Source: Ectothiorhodospiraceae bacterium (lineage in GTDB: Bacteria; Pseudomonadota; Gammaproteobacteria; Nitrococcales; Aquisalimonadaceae). From it: 64,000 nucleotides of DNA. The position numbers and the translations under genes were made by a program. This document shows positions 48,483 to 61,235 of this stretch, in pieces. Below the pieces are notes generated by a model that worked only from the letters and a program-made list of their open reading frames with translations, was not told where the DNA came from and ran no database searches. The stretch is taken from positions 46,023 to 110,022 of the forward strand of contig PXAT01000138.1 in NCBI GenBank assembly GCA_003565775.1, given 5' to 3'. Position 1 is the first letter of the stretch; each line of letters opens with the position of its first letter.

Positions 48483-49759
48483 TCCCGAATATGGCCATCA
48501 CCCAGCACGATCCACTTCAATGTGGTCAAACCCTCCAGCCCCACCGGACCGCGGGCATGCAGCTTGTCGGTGCTGATGCCGATTTCGGCACCCAGACCGT
48601 ACTCGAAGCCGTCGGCAAAACGCGTCGAGGCATTGACCATCACCGAACTGGAGTCGACTTCACGCAGAAAACGGCGTGCACGACTGAAATTCTCTGTGAC
48701 GATGCTCTCGGTATGCCCCGAACTCCAGCGCGCGATATGTGCCATCGCCGCGTCCAGATCGGCCACCACGCGCACGGCCAGCACCGGCGCCAGATATTCC
48801 GCCGCCCAGTCCTCGTCGGTAGCCGCGAGCAGACCGTCGGCCAGTGCCCGGCTGCGTTCGCAGCCGCGCAGTTCGACTCCGAGTTCGCGGAAGCGGGCGA
48901 CCAGAGCCGGAAGCAACTCCGCGGCCACGCCATCGGCGACCAGCAGGGTCTCCATGGTGTTGCAGGTACCGTAGCGCTGGGTCTTGGCATTGATCGCGAT
49001 GCGTATCGCCTTGTCCGGATCGGACTGGTCGTCGATGTAGACGTGACAGACGCCGTCCAGGTGCTTGATCACCGGCACCGTCGCCTCCCGGCTGACGCGC
49101 TCGATCAGTCCCTTGCCACCGCGCGGCACGATCACGTCCACCAGATCCTGCGAGCGGATCAGGGCGCCGACGGCGGCGCGCTCGGTGGTCTCCACCAGCT
49201 GCACGGCATCGCCGGGCAATCCGGCCTGTTCCAGCCCGACGCGCACGCAGTGGGCAATCGCGCGATTGCTGTGAAAGGCCTCGGAGCCGCCGCGCAGGAT
49301 AGCGGCATTGCCGGACTTGAGGCACAGACCGGCGGCGTCCGCGGTCACGTTGGGCCGCGATTCGTAGATGATGCCGATGACACCGAGCGGCACGCGCATG
49401 CGTCCCACCTGAATGCCGCTGGGCCGGTAATCGAGGTCACTGATGGCACCGACCGGATCGGCCAGTGTGGCGATCTGACGCAGTCCCTCGGCCATGGCCG
49501 CGACGCGTTCCGGGGTCAGTTCGAGGCGATCCAGCAGGGCAGCATCCAGACCGTTCGCACGCCCTCCGTCCACATCGAGCCCGTTCGCAGCAATTATCTC
49601 CGAGGACCGGTCTTCCAGCGCCCGCGCCGTCGCGACCAGGGCCGCATTCTTGCGCCCGCTGTCTGCGCGCGCCATCAGGCGCGCTGATTCCCGCGCCCGC
49701 TGGCCGAGTTGCTCGATGTACTGCGAGAGATTCTGCGGTACTTCCACCGTTGCGTTCAT
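48479..49759 (-). CDS. proA: Gamma-glutamyl phosphate reductase
   Basis: Second enzyme of proline synthesis, reducing glutamyl phosphate with NADPH. The 426-residue product has the aldehyde-dehydrogenase-like fold; the catalytic cysteine is in [15 protein letters not shown], and [13 protein letters not shown] plus [11 protein letters not shown] are cofactor and substrate motifs. Its TAG stop falls inside the terminal CTAG of the adjoining foldback element. It overlaps holA at its start, so it belongs to the leuS-lptE-holA unit. Confidence 0.96.
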   Translation of the reverse strand: MNATVEVPQNLSQYIEQLGQRARESARLMARADSGRKNAALVATARALEDRSSEIIAANGLDVDGGRANGLDAALLDRLELTPERVAAMAEGLRQIATLADPVGAISDLDYRPSGIQVGRMRVPLGVIGIIYESRPNVTADAAGLCLKSGNAAILRGGSEAFHSNRAIAHCVRVGLEQAGLPGDAVQLVETTERAAVGALIRSQDLVDVIVPRGGKGLIERVSREATVPVIKHLDGVCHVYIDDQSDPDKAIRIAINAKTQRYGTCNTMETLLVADGVAAELLPALVARFRELGVELRGCERSRALADGLLAATDEDWAAEYLAPVLAVRVVADLDAAMAHIARWSSGHTESIVTENFSRARRFLREVDSSSVMVNASTRFADGFEYGLGAEIGISTDKLHARGPVGLEGLTTLKWIVLGDGHIRD

Positions 49760-50772
49760 GCCTGTTCCTGCATTGCCGGACCGCCACTGACGGCCAGACT
49801 CAAGTCTACCAGTTCACTCCAGACCCGACCGGGCCCGGCCCCCTTGATCACGCGATCGACGCGCGCGCAGCGGCCCAGCAGCGATTCCCACTGGGCGGCC
49901 GTCTGCCGGCGCACACCCCGCTCTACCGCTCGCGCCAGATCGCCGAACACGCGATTCTGCTGCAGGGCCTCGCGTGCCGGCTGGCCCCGTCGCATGCGGC
50001 CGGCCGCGCGCACTCCGGCAGCCAGCGCCCAGAGCGCGAGTACCGGTTCGGCACCCTCGGCCTGCAGTCGCCTGGCGACCCGGAGAACGCGCACGGATTC
50101 GCCGGAAAACGCCGCCTGGGCCAGATCGAAGACGTCATTGCGCGCACTGTCCGCCACCGCGGCGGAGACTGTCTCCAGCGAGACCGGCCCCGGCCCCTGC
50201 AACAATCGCAGTTTCTCGATTTCCTGACTGGCCGCCAGCAGGTTGCCCTCGCTGCGTTCGGCCAGCACTGCGGCGGCACCCGGCTCGGGCTGCAACTCCG
50301 CCGCCTGCAACCGCTGGCTGACCCAACGTTGCATCTGCTGCATGTTCATGGGCCAGACCAGCAGGGTCTGACCGGCCCGCTCGACGGCGCGAAACCATGC
50401 GGCGCGTCGCTGCGCGCCGTCCAGACGGCCGCACAGGATCAGCAGCAGTGTGTCCTGCGGCGGCGCGGCGCACCAGTCGGCGATCACCCGGCCACCGATC
50501 TGCCCGGGTTTGCCGCCGGGCATACGCAACTCCAGCAGACGCCGATCACCGAACAGCGAGAGATTCGCGCCGGCCGCATGCAGCTGCCCCCAGTCGAAGC
50601 CGGTGTCGACCTGGAGCACCGAACGTTCGCTGTAAGCCTGTTCGCGCGCCGCCCGCCGCAGCGCATCCGCCGCTTCCTGTAACTGCAGCGGTTCGTCCCC
50701 GGCCAGCAGGTAGACCGGCGCCAGACTGCCCTTGTCCAGATGGGCCCGCAGCTGTTCCGGGCGCAGTGCCAT
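49756..50772 (-). CDS. holA: DNA polymerase III delta subunit
   Basis: Clamp-loader wrench that opens the beta clamp. The 338-residue product (E. coli 343) has the N-terminal RecA-like beginning [22 protein letters not shown] and [11 protein letters not shown], and the helical collar domain at the C-terminus. The beta-interaction region (about 65-75, [13 protein letters not shown]) is recognisable. It abuts lptE and overlaps proA by four bases. Confidence 0.95.
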   Translation of the reverse strand: MALRPEQLRAHLDKGSLAPVYLLAGDEPLQLQEAADALRRAAREQAYSERSVLQVDTGFDWGQLHAAGANLSLFGDRRLLELRMPGGKPGQIGGRVIADWCAAPPQDTLLLILCGRLDGAQRRAAWFRAVERAGQTLLVWPMNMQQMQRWVSQRLQAAELQPEPGAAAVLAERSEGNLLAASQEIEKLRLLQGPGPVSLETVSAAVADSARNDVFDLAQAAFSGESVRVLRVARRLQAEGAEPVLALWALAAGVRAAGRMRRGQPAREALQQNRVFGDLARAVERGVRRQTAAQWESLLGRCARVDRVIKGAGPGRVWSELVDLSLAVSGGPAMQEQA

Positions 50773-51284
50773 TCACCGCTCCCGCGACAGACGCACACCG
50801 GTCTGGGTGATCAGCATCTGGGCGACATCGCGACGTAACTCCAGCAGCACCTGTTCGCGTCGGGTCCGGCTGGCGAGTTCGCGTTCCTGTTCGGCGGTGT
50901 AGTAGCGCACCTGCTCGAAGGTCGAGTCATCACTGAGGCGTTCACCGTCGGTGCCCAGAAGTTCCCAGTCCAGTTCGTAGCGCACCTCGGTCTCGCGGAT
51001 CAGAGCGCGGCGGCCGCCGGTAATGGCGCGCTGGCCGGTGCGCTCGTCCCGCAGGATCAGGGTCGGCACACCGGAGCCGGGAGGCACCAGACGGGCCCCG
51101 GCGCCCTGCAGGGCGTCGCGCACTTCGCGGTACAGTTCACCGGTACCGACACCGCTCGAGAGGTGGATCTCCGTGCCGTCGAGCCGGCCGCTCTCGTCCT
51201 GCACCGCGCCCCGCACATGCCAGCCGCAGCCGGCCAGCGTCAGGCTCAGCAGGAGCAGTAACGGAAAGGCCAGCCATCGCATCA

Positions 51285-51285
<1 letters not shown>
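50773..51285 (-). CDS. lptE: LPS-assembly lipoprotein LptE
   Basis: Outer-membrane lipoprotein that plugs the LptD barrel and guides LPS insertion. The 170-residue product has a signal peptide ending LTLAGC (Cys20), then GWHVRGAV, the typical start of mature LptE, and a charged C-terminal helix with many arginines and glutamates. Its ATG overlaps the leuS stop, and it is followed directly by holA, the E. coli order. LptD is not in the window. Confidence 0.94.
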
Positions 51286-53834
<2,549 letters not shown>

Positions 53835-53903
53835 TTACCATGACGAAGAAAGGCATCGCCGGCAAACGGGTCGGCGCACATCGGAATCAGCGAGGAGCGC
53901 GCC

Positions 53904-54464
53904 ATGAGCGAACCGGAAAAAAACGACAAGGAACGGGACCTGCGAGGCTACGAACGGATGCTGGAACGCATCACCGATCTGCTGCATGAGGCCGGCGACA
54001 AGGCCCAGCCGAGGCTGCGCGATGCGCTCGAGCGGGCTCGCCAGCGGGCGATCGAACTGGGTGAACTGAGTCAGGAAGAGGCGCGCCGGGTCGCCGAGTA
54101 CATCCGGCGCGACGTGGAAGATGCCGCCCGCTATCTCGCCCGTCCGGACACAGATAACGACCTGCGCGGCTGGTTCCGCATGGACATGGCGTTACTGGAA
54201 ACCTGGCTGCTGGATCGCTTCACCAGCGTCGCCGACCAGACCCGCCTGGAGTGGCAGGCGCTCCAGCAATCGCTGCAGCAGGCCGAACAGTGGCGTACCG
54301 GCGAAGTCACCGGCCCCGGCCAGCTCCGTTGCGACAACTGCGGCAAGGTGCTGCAGTTCCGCAAGACCGGCCACATCCCGCCCTGCGGCGGCTGCAAGGG
54401 CACGGTGTTCAGCCGGGTGGTACGCGAAGACGAGGCGGCGGACCCGAACGAGAAGGCGCAATAG
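53904..54464 (+). CDS. ybeL: Zinc-ribbon protein YbeL (DUF1451)
   Basis: Protein of unknown function, 186 residues. An N-terminal helical, highly charged region (about 1-130, strong coiled-coil character with many E and R) leads to a C-terminal zinc ribbon with C-x2-C pairs in CDNCGKVLQF and PPCGGCKG. E. coli YbeL has the same layout and also lies next to leuS. GAGGAG precedes the ATG by about 6 bases. It is divergent from leuS. Confidence 0.92.
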   Translation: MSEPEKNDKERDLRGYERMLERITDLLHEAGDKAQPRLRDALERARQRAIELGELSQEEARRVAEYIRRDVEDAARYLARPDTDNDLRGWFRMDMALLETWLLDRFTSVADQTRLEWQALQQSLQQAEQWRTGEVTGPGQLRCDNCGKVLQFRKTGHIPPCGGCKGTVFSRVVREDEAADPNEKAQ

Positions 54465-54504
54465 AAGCGCCCCGCGCCCAGAACAGAATTCCGACCGGGC
54501 GCTT
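54465..54504 (+). terminator. Weak hairpin after ybeL
   Basis: AAGCGCCC (54465-54472) pairs with GGGCGCTT (54497-54504) over a 24-base loop, immediately after the ybeL stop. The T run is short, so termination is only possible. Confidence 0.35.
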
Positions 54505-54589
54505 TGAACCGCAAGACACAAGGGTGTGTTCGCGGGCAGCGAACGCACGCGGTGACGATGGTCATGACTAACCACCTGCGCAGATCAGA

Positions 54590-54629
54590 CCCAATCCCGC
54601 GTGGGTCCGCTTCGCTTGACCCAGCCTAC
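54590..54629. repeat. Dispersed GTAGGCTGGGTC-type repeat
   Basis: On the minus strand GTAGGCTGGGTC, AAGCGAAGCGGACCCA and CGCGGGATTGGG form a small hairpin (TGGGTC at 54602-54607 with GACCCA at 54618-54623). Very similar GTAGGxTGGGTT...AAACCCA hairpins are scattered through many proteobacterial genomes. The remaining sequence between ybeL and lnt (54505-54715) shows no gene. Confidence 0.55.
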
Positions 54630-54715
54630 AAGCACCTTGCCGGTTTCCGTGAGCGGCGTCGGAGCAACCCGAAGCGACCCGACTCTCCCTCAAACAACCC
54701 AAGCGCCGTATCCGC

Positions 54716-56239
54716 TCAGTCTTCCGCTGGCCGACGCCGCTCACGCCAGCGCAAACCGAAGCCGACAACAAGCAGGCCGGCGATGAAGATCAGAACGGGG
54801 GTGTCGCCGGTGCGGGTGTAGGGGGTGCTGCCCTGCATCGGCATGATTTCGGTCGCCAGCGCCTCGACGCTGAACTGGGGCGCGCGGGCCACGATCCGTC
54901 CGCGGTGATCCACCGCCGCCGTGATACCGGTGTTGGTGGATCGCAGTAGCGGGCGTCCGGTCTCCCGAGCCCGCATGCGGGCGATTTGGAAGTGCTGATG
55001 CGGGCCGATCGAGGTACCGAACCAGCCGTCATTGCTGATATTGACCAGCATGGTGGCCTCCGGCAGGAAGTCGCGGACTTCGTTGGGGAAAGTGATCTCG
55101 TAGCAGACCGAAACCGCGACCCGCTGGCCGGCGACCACCAGGGGGTCGGCGCGCCAGCCGGCGGTGAAATCGGACATGGGCGCACCGAACACGTCCAGCG
55201 CACCGCCCAGAACACCGCGAAACGGCACGTACTCGCCGAACGGCACCAGGTGCCGCTTGTGGTAGAAGCCGACCTCCTCGCCCAGCGCCAGGACGCTGTT
55301 GAAAATGCGCCGGGTCTCGCCATCGTAGGACGGAATCCCCAGCAGCAGATCGGTGCCGTGGGCTGCCGCTTCTTCGGCCACCGGCACAAGATAATCGTCC
55401 AGCACCTGATGGTAGAACGCCGGGACCGCCGTTTCCGGCCAGACGATCAGATCCGCCCCCAGATGCCGCTCGTTCAGGCGTCGGTACAGATCCAGCGTGC
55501 GCACGCGATTTTCCGGTTCCCACTTCTCGTCCTGGGCGACATTGCCCTGCAACAGAACGACCTGGAGCGGCTGATCAGCCGCTGGTTCGGTCCAGTCCCG
55601 ATCCAGGGCCAGACCGCCGAGCCAGAGCACCGCAACCGCAATCACTGCAGACGGCAGGGCCCGGCGACTCTCGGCCAGCGCCCCGGCCACCAGGCCGCCC
55701 GCAAGAATGGCCAGCAGCAGACTGATGCCGAGCGGCCCTACCAAAGGCGCATAGGCGCCGAACCAGCCATCGGTCTGGCTGTAGCCGAGTTGCAGCCAGG
55801 TGGTGCCGGTGAACAGCCAGCTCTGAACCCACTCCAGCAACACCCAGCAGGCCGGCAGGGTCAGCAACAGGGCAAACAACGGCCGACCTGGCCGAAGCCA
55901 CAGGGCCAGCGCGACCGCCGCGAGGGTCAGCAGACCGAAACCCAGCGCCAGCAGCACGCAGAAGACCGTCGCCACCAACGGCCCGCCGCCGAACTCGCCG
56001 ACGCTGTACCAGATCCAGTGACCACCGGCCGCGTAGTAGGCAACGCCATGCACATAAGCGGCCTCGAGAGCCCGCCGGCGCGGCAACCGGATGACCAGCC
56101 AGAACAGCACCGCAGGAATCAGCAGCGCCAGCAGGGACCAGCCGAACGGCGCATAGATCAGCGGCGACAGGCCGCCGCTGGCGGCGGCGAGCAGGTACAG
56201 CCAGCGACGGTCCATCAGGGCCGGTGAGATGACGTGCAT
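54716..56239 (-). CDS. lnt: Apolipoprotein N-acyltransferase
   Basis: Adds the third acyl chain to lipoproteins so that Lol can sort them. The 507-residue product has an N-terminal bundle of about six to seven membrane helices and a periplasmic nitrilase-like domain with catalytic E near 266 (VWPETAVPAF), K near 327 (FYHKRHLVPFGEY) and C near 380 (SVCYEITFPNE). A last membrane helix precedes the C-terminus. An inner ATG at residue 9 is an alternative start. It follows corC by 16 bases; the E. coli order ybeZ-ybeY-corC-lnt is kept. Confidence 0.96.
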   Translation of the reverse strand: MHVISPALMDRRWLYLLAAASGGLSPLIYAPFGWSLLALLIPAVLFWLVIRLPRRRALEAAYVHGVAYYAAGGHWIWYSVGEFGGGPLVATVFCVLLALGFGLLTLAAVALALWLRPGRPLFALLLTLPACWVLLEWVQSWLFTGTTWLQLGYSQTDGWFGAYAPLVGPLGISLLLAILAGGLVAGALAESRRALPSAVIAVAVLWLGGLALDRDWTEPAADQPLQVVLLQGNVAQDEKWEPENRVRTLDLYRRLNERHLGADLIVWPETAVPAFYHQVLDDYLVPVAEEAAAHGTDLLLGIPSYDGETRRIFNSVLALGEEVGFYHKRHLVPFGEYVPFRGVLGGALDVFGAPMSDFTAGWRADPLVVAGQRVAVSVCYEITFPNEVRDFLPEATMLVNISNDGWFGTSIGPHQHFQIARMRARETGRPLLRSTNTGITAAVDHRGRIVARAPQFSVEALATEIMPMQGSTPYTRTGDTPVLIFIAGLLVVGFGLRWRERRRPAED

Positions 56240-56255
56240 GAAAGGGCCTGTCCGT

Positions 56256-57170
56256 TTAGCGAGGAGTCGACGAGGAGCGCTCGCCGGCAGTCGAGCCCGT
56301 CGTGTCCGCCGGACTGCCGCCCGGCAACTGGCGCACGAGCAAGAGATGGATGCGGCGGTTATCGGCGCGCACGACCTCGAAGCGCAGCCGATCGATGGTC
56401 GCGACTTCGCCGCGACGCGGCAGGTGGCCGAAGTGATGCGCGACCAACCCGCCGATGGTGTCGAATTCGTCGTCGTCCAGATCAGTCTCGAAGTGAGCGT
56501 TGAAATCGTCGATCGGGGTCAGCGCCTTGACCATGCTGCTGCCCTGGCGGTGACTGAGAATGAAACGGTCATCATCATAATCGTGCTCGTCGTCGATCTC
56601 GCCGACGATCTGTTCGAGCACGTCCTCGATCGTGACGATACCGGCAACGCCGCCGTATTCGTCCACCACCACGGCGAGGTGGTTGCGACTGCTGCGGAAT
56701 TCGGTGAGCAGGACGTCGAGGCGCTTGCTTTCGGGTACGAACAGCGCCGGACGCATCAGTTCGCGCATCTTGACGCCTTCACCGGAATCATCGGCGACGT
56801 AACGCAGCAGGTCCTTGGCAATCAGAATGCCGACCACGTCATCACGACTGTCACCGATGACCGGGAAACGCGAATGCCCGGACTCGATCACCGGTGCCAG
56901 CAGTTCCGCCATGTCGGCATCGCGCCGCACGACCACCATCTGGCTGCGCGGAATCATGATATCCCGCACCTGCAGCTCCGAAACGTGCAGCACCCCCTCG
57001 ATCATTGCCAGCTGGTCGGCATCCAGCAGTTCCCGGCGCTGGGCGTCGCGCAGGGTGTCCACCAGATCCTCGCGATCCCGGGGCTCGCCCCCGGACAGCG
57101 CCTGGCCGAGTCGTTCCAGCCAGCCGCGTTGCGTGGCGCTGTTGTCGTCCTTGCGGTCGTCCGCGCTCAT
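56256..57170 (-). CDS. corC: CorC, CBS-domain transporter-associated protein
   Basis: Cytoplasmic protein of the HlyC/CorC family linked to magnesium and cobalt efflux, and acting with LptE/Lnt-region genes in envelope homeostasis. The 304-residue product has no membrane helices. It has two CBS domains (about 68-200; VRDIMIPRSQMVVV at the first, VVVDEYGGVAGIVTIEDVLE at the second) and the CorC_HlyC C-terminal domain (about 215-285). The tail is Ser/Thr rich. It overlaps ybeY by four bases. Confidence 0.94.
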   Translation of the reverse strand: MSADDRKDDNSATQRGWLERLGQALSGGEPRDREDLVDTLRDAQRRELLDADQLAMIEGVLHVSELQVRDIMIPRSQMVVVRRDADMAELLAPVIESGHSRFPVIGDSRDDVVGILIAKDLLRYVADDSGEGVKMRELMRPALFVPESKRLDVLLTEFRSSRNHLAVVVDEYGGVAGIVTIEDVLEQIVGEIDDEHDYDDDRFILSHRQGSSMVKALTPIDDFNAHFETDLDDDEFDTIGGLVAHHFGHLPRRGEVATIDRLRFEVVRADNRRIHLLLVRQLPGGSPADTTGSTAGERSSSTPR

Positions 57171-57667
57171 GCCGGACCAGCCTCTATCCGCTCGACATAG
57201 GGGTCGGCAAAACCCAACTGCTCCAGCAGCTTGCGCTCCAGCTGTTCCATGCGTTCCGCCTCGTCATCCTCCTGATGATCATGGCCCAGCAGATGCAGCA
57301 CGCCATGGGTCAGCATGTGGGCCCAGTGAGCCTCGGCCGATTTCCCCTGCGCCCGCGCTTCGTCGCGGACCACGTCGACACAGATCACCAGGTCACCGAG
57401 GAGGGGCAGCATCTCCAGCCCCGGCGGCGCCTCGAACGGAAACGAGAGAACATTGGTGGCGGCATCGCGGTCGCGATACTGCCGATTGAGGGTGCGGGAT
57501 TCTTCCGCGTCCACCAGGCGCACGCAGAGACTGGCATCCGGCGGCGCCAGTGCCAGCACCGGCGCCAGCCAGTGCAGAAACTGCTGATCGGTCGGAGCAT
57601 TGTCCCGGCGGCAGGCGCGCTGGATTTCGACGCGCTCTGCCGCCGACGTTCGGCTGTCTTCGGTCAT
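57167..57667 (-). CDS. ybeY: Endoribonuclease YbeY
   Basis: Metal-dependent RNase needed for 16S rRNA 3'-end maturation and 70S quality control. The 166-residue product has the H-x3-H-x5-H zinc motif HGVLHLLGHDH at 121-131 and the upstream family motifs RDRDAATNVLSFPFE and LGDLVIC. It starts within the end of ybeZ (4-base overlap) and runs into corC. Confidence 0.96.
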   Translation of the reverse strand: MTEDSRTSAAERVEIQRACRRDNAPTDQQFLHWLAPVLALAPPDASLCVRLVDAEESRTLNRQYRDRDAATNVLSFPFEAPPGLEMLPLLGDLVICVDVVRDEARAQGKSAEAHWAHMLTHGVLHLLGHDHQEDDEAERMEQLERKLLEQLGFADPYVERIEAGPA

Positions 57668-58653
57668 GATGGTGACTTGCCGTCCCTGTCCGCGGTCTGT
57701 CGATCATAGGCCTGGACGATGCGCTGCACCAACGGGTGCCGCACCACGTCATGGGCGGTGAAGAAGGTGAAACTGACGCCGTCCACGTCCTTCAGCACCT
57801 CGATCGCATCACGCAGACCCGAGGCCGTACCGCGCGGCAGATCCACCTGGGTGACATCGCCGGTCACCACCGCGGTGGCGCCGAAACCGATGCGGGTGAG
57901 GAACATCTTCATCTGCTCGACCGTGGTGTTCTGCGCTTCATCAAGAATGATGAAGGCATTGTTCAGCGTCCGGCCGCGCATGTACGCGAGCGGCGCCACC
58001 TCGATGACGTTACGCTCAATCAGCTTGCCGACCCGCTCGAAGCCGAGCATCTCGAACAGGGCGTCGTAAAGCGGCCGCAGGTAGGGGTCCACCTTCTGCG
58101 CCAGATCGCCGGGCAGGAAACCGAGGCGTTCGCCGGCCTCTACCGCCGGTCGCACCAGCACCAGGCGCCGCACCTCGTCCTTTTCCAGCGCCTCGACCGC
58201 AGCGGCAACGGCGAGATAGGTCTTGCCGGTGCCGGCCGGCCCGATGCCGAAATTCAGATCGTGGCCGAGCACGTTGTGCAGATATTTCTGCTGATTCGGG
58301 CCGCGCCCGCGGATTTCGGTCTTGCGCGTGCGGATCACCACATCCTGCGGTTCCGGTCCGTCGGCCTGCAGGCGCGCCTCGATTCCGGAGCGCTGCAGGA
58401 ACAGGTGCACCTGCTCGGGGCTCAGGTCGCGTCCGGTGGAGGCGCTGTAAAGATCGCGCAGCACCAGTTCGGCGGCGCGCGCAGCATCGCCCTCGCCGAT
58501 GACGCGGAAGCGATGCGCACGATTGCTGATCTCGACGCCGAGACGGCGTTCGACCTGGCGCAGGTTCTCGTCAAACTGGCCGCAAAGATTGGCCAAACGC
58601 TGGTTATCGGCGGGTTCAAGGATGAAATCGAGGGCGTCTGGATTGGCTTTCAA
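57664..58653 (-). CDS. ybeZ: PhoH-like ATPase YbeZ
   Basis: P-loop ATPase of the PhoH family that associates with YbeY; a role in rRNA maturation is likely. The 329-residue product has a KH-like N-terminal region (about 45-70), Walker A GPAGTGKT at 138-145, the [18 protein letters not shown] segment and Walker [12 protein letters not shown]. It lies between miaB and ybeY, as in E. coli. The exact substrate is unknown. Confidence 0.95.
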   Translation of the reverse strand: MKANPDALDFILEPADNQRLANLCGQFDENLRQVERRLGVEISNRAHRFRVIGEGDAARAAELVLRDLYSASTGRDLSPEQVHLFLQRSGIEARLQADGPEPQDVVIRTRKTEIRGRGPNQQKYLHNVLGHDLNFGIGPAGTGKTYLAVAAAVEALEKDEVRRLVLVRPAVEAGERLGFLPGDLAQKVDPYLRPLYDALFEMLGFERVGKLIERNVIEVAPLAYMRGRTLNNAFIILDEAQNTTVEQMKMFLTRIGFGATAVVTGDVTQVDLPRGTASGLRDAIEVLKDVDGVSFTFFTAHDVVRHPLVQRIVQAYDRQTADRDGKSPS

Positions 58654-58668
58654 TGGTTCTCCGGGCGC

Positions 58669-60033
58669 TCAGGCGCTCGCCGTGGAGGGGACGGGCGGCA
58701 GGTCTTCCACCGCCACGATCTCGCCCCGCAGGGAATTGGACATGGCCTCGGTGATACGCACCGTGGCAAACCGGCCAATCAGGCGCCGATGTCCGGGGAA
58801 ATTGACCACCCGGTTGTTGCCGGTGCGGCCCTTGATATCAGCCGGATCCTTTTTCGACACGCCATCCACGAGCACTCGCTGTTCGCTGCCGACCATGCCG
58901 GCGCTGATGCGCCGCGCATTGGCCTCGATGGTGGCCTGAAGACGCTGCAGGCGCGCCTTCTTCTCACTCATCGGCACGCTGTCGGCCAGGGAAGCGGCCG
59001 GCGTACCGGGGCGCGGACTGTAGACAAAGCTGAACGACTGGTCGAAACCGATCTCCTCGACCAGCGCCATGGTCTCCTCGAAGGCCTCCGCATCCTCGCC
59101 GGGAAAGCCGACGATGAAATCCGAGCCGATACTGATATCCGGTCGGATTTCGCGCAGGCGACGGATCTTGTCCTTGAACATCTCGATGCCGTGACCGCGC
59201 TTCATCAGCCGCAGCACGAAATCGGAGCCGCTTTGCACCGGCAGATGCAGGTGATCGACCAGTTCCGGCACGTCGGCATAGGCCTGGATCAGACTGTCGG
59301 AGAATTCCAGCGGATGGCTGGTGGTGTAGCGGATTCGGTCGATACCATCGATCACCGCCAGGAACTGGATCAGCAGCGCGAGATCGGCACGGGTGCCGTC
59401 GGCCATCTCGCCGTCATAGGCATTCACGTTCTGCCCCAGCAAGGTCACCTCACGCACGCCCTGCTCGGCCAGCAGTGCGACCTCCGCGAGCACGTCATCA
59501 AACGGCCGGCTGATCTCCTCGCCACGGGTATAGGGCACCACACAGAAGCTGCAGTACTTGCTGCAGCCCTCCATGATCGAAACGAAGGCGGTGGGGCCGT
59601 CGGCGCGGGGTTCCGGGAGATTGTCGAACTTCTCGATCTCCGGAAAGCTGACATCCACCACCGGCTGGCGATCATGGCGCACACGATCGAGCATTTCCGG
59701 CAGGCGATGCAGGGTCTGCGGCCCGAATACCAGATCGACAAATGGCGCGCGCTGCTGAAGCGCCTCGCCTTCCTGACTGGCGACACAACCACCGACGCCG
59801 ATCAGCAGATTCGGGTTCTTTTCCTTCAGGGCGCGCCACCGGCCCAGTTCGGAGAACACCTTCTCCTGCGCCTTTTCACGGATCGAGCAGGTATTCAGCA
59901 ACAAGAGATCCGCCTGCTCCGGGTGATCCACCGCTTCATAGCCACGCGCATGCCCGAGCAGTTCCGCCATCTTCGCGGAATCGTACTCGTTCATCTGGCA
60001 ACCATGGGTCCTGACGTAAACCTTCTGTTTCAT
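58669..60033 (-). CDS. miaB: tRNA-2-methylthio-N6-isopentenyladenosine synthase
   Basis: Radical SAM methylthiotransferase that completes ms2i6A at position 37. The 454-residue product has the auxiliary-cluster cysteines C12, C49 and C83, the radical SAM triad C157-x3-C161-x2-C164 (CSKYCSFC), and a C-terminal TRAM domain. The start [15 protein letters not shown] was chosen because it matches the family; about 97 in-frame codons upstream run through GC-rich sequence without conservation. It is the first gene of the unit leading to lnt, and is divergent from the amidoligase gene across 203 bases where only weak -10-like hexamers occur. Confidence 0.96.
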   Translation of the reverse strand: MKQKVYVRTHGCQMNEYDSAKMAELLGHARGYEAVDHPEQADLLLLNTCSIREKAQEKVFSELGRWRALKEKNPNLLIGVGGCVASQEGEALQQRAPFVDLVFGPQTLHRLPEMLDRVRHDRQPVVDVSFPEIEKFDNLPEPRADGPTAFVSIMEGCSKYCSFCVVPYTRGEEISRPFDDVLAEVALLAEQGVREVTLLGQNVNAYDGEMADGTRADLALLIQFLAVIDGIDRIRYTTSHPLEFSDSLIQAYADVPELVDHLHLPVQSGSDFVLRLMKRGHGIEMFKDKIRRLREIRPDISIGSDFIVGFPGEDAEAFEETMALVEEIGFDQSFSFVYSPRPGTPAASLADSVPMSEKKARLQRLQATIEANARRISAGMVGSEQRVLVDGVSKKDPADIKGRTGNNRVVNFPGHRRLIGRFATVRITEAMSNSLRGEIVAVEDLPPVPSTASA

Positions 60034-60236
60034 GCAGATCTGACGCAACCTCGTGTCGCACCGACAAGAATAGCCCAGCGGAGCGCTTCCCGCGAAGGCC
60101 GAGAGAGTACCGCCCGCAGCTCCCGGCCGGCAAGTCGCAGACCGCCGATCGCCTGACCGCGGCTGCACGGGGCTCGCCGGACCGGCGCCGCCTCCCATAC
60201 ACTGGCTGCCGGAAGCCTGCACAGCGGAGCTAATCA

Positions 60237-61235
60237 ATGGATTTCCCCATGCCGGAAACGCTGCAGACGGCGGACGGCCGCCCGCGGCGTCTGGGCGTCG
60301 AACTGGAATTCGCCGGTCTGCCACTGGGCGAGATCAGCAGCATCGTGCACGAGCTCTATGGCGGTCGCCTGGAAAAGAACAACGCCTTCGTGCATCACGT
60401 CCGGGATACGGTCTGGGGCGATTTTCAGATCGAGATCGACACTGCCCTGCTGAAGGAGCGTTCCTACCTGCGCTACCTGGCGGCGATCGGTATCGAATTC
60501 GAAACACCGGAAACCCGTGACCGGGTCGAGGACACCCTGGCTCGCCTGGCCGGCACCGTCGTGCCGCACGAAATCGTGACGCCGCCGATCCCGTTTGCCG
60601 ATATCCATCAACTGGAGCAGCTGCGCCATCGTCTGCAGACGCGCAACGCGCGCGGCACTCGCGCCTCGGTACTGTATGCCTTCGGCCTGCACCTGAATCC
60701 GGAACTGGTGCGCACGGATGGCCCCACCATCCTGCGCCATCTGCGTGCCTTCCTGCTGTTGTGGGACTGGCTCGTGACCCGCGGCGAGATCGACTGGAGC
60801 CGGCGCATGACGCCGTTCATCAACGAGTTCCCGGCCGCCTACCGGGACCTGGTACTGGACAATGACTACCAACCCGATATCGACCGGTTGCTGCGGGATT
60901 ACCTGCGACACAATCCGACCCGCAACCGGGCGCTGGATCTGTTGCCGGTATTCCGCGAACTGCGCGGTGACGAGGCCGTTCGTGGCGTCCCCGATGCCAG
61001 CCTGGTGAAGGCCCGACCGGCATTTCATTACCGTTTGCCGAACTGTCGCATCGACGAACCGAACTGGCGTCTGGCCGACGAATGGGCCGGCTGGGTTGCC
61101 GTCGAATGGCTGGCGGCACGCGAGGGTCTGACCCGGACCATGGTCGACGCCTGGCAGGCACGGACCGATGCCAGCATCACCCCGGTGGACCAGGTCTGGG
61201 CCGACCGTTGTCGACACTGGCTCAATGGCTTCTGA
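60237..61235 (+). CDS. Putative amidoligase (Amidoligase_2 family)
   Basis: 332-residue member of the glutamine-synthetase-like amidoligase family, predicted to form amide or peptide bonds with ATP. Visible family features are the acidic metal motif E22/E24 in [19 protein letters not shown] near 62-71, PHEIVTPPI near 110-118, and the AFGLHLNPE histidine (H152), which would complete the active site. The C-terminal helical part contains [22 protein letters not shown] lies seven bases before the ATG. It overlaps the next gene by 11 bases, so the two proteins are probably made together. Substrates are unknown. Confidence 0.85.
   Translation: MDFPMPETLQTADGRPRRLGVELEFAGLPLGEISSIVHELYGGRLEKNNAFVHHVRDTVWGDFQIEIDTALLKERSYLRYLAAIGIEFETPETRDRVEDTLARLAGTVVPHEIVTPPIPFADIHQLEQLRHRLQTRNARGTRASVLYAFGLHLNPELVRTDGPTILRHLRAFLLLWDWLVTRGEIDWSRRMTPFINEFPAAYRDLVLDNDYQPDIDRLLRDYLRHNPTRNRALDLLPVFRELRGDEAVRGVPDASLVKARPAFHYRLPNCRIDEPNWRLADEWAGWVAVEWLAAREGLTRTMVDAWQARTDASITPVDQVWADRCRHWLNGF

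Noticed and set aside
57736..60156. Very long open frame (806 codons) on the plus strand opposite ybeZ and miaB
   Set aside because: It is antisense to two certain genes and has His/Gln/Arg-rich composition with no recognisable domain, as expected from codon bias in GC-rich DNA.
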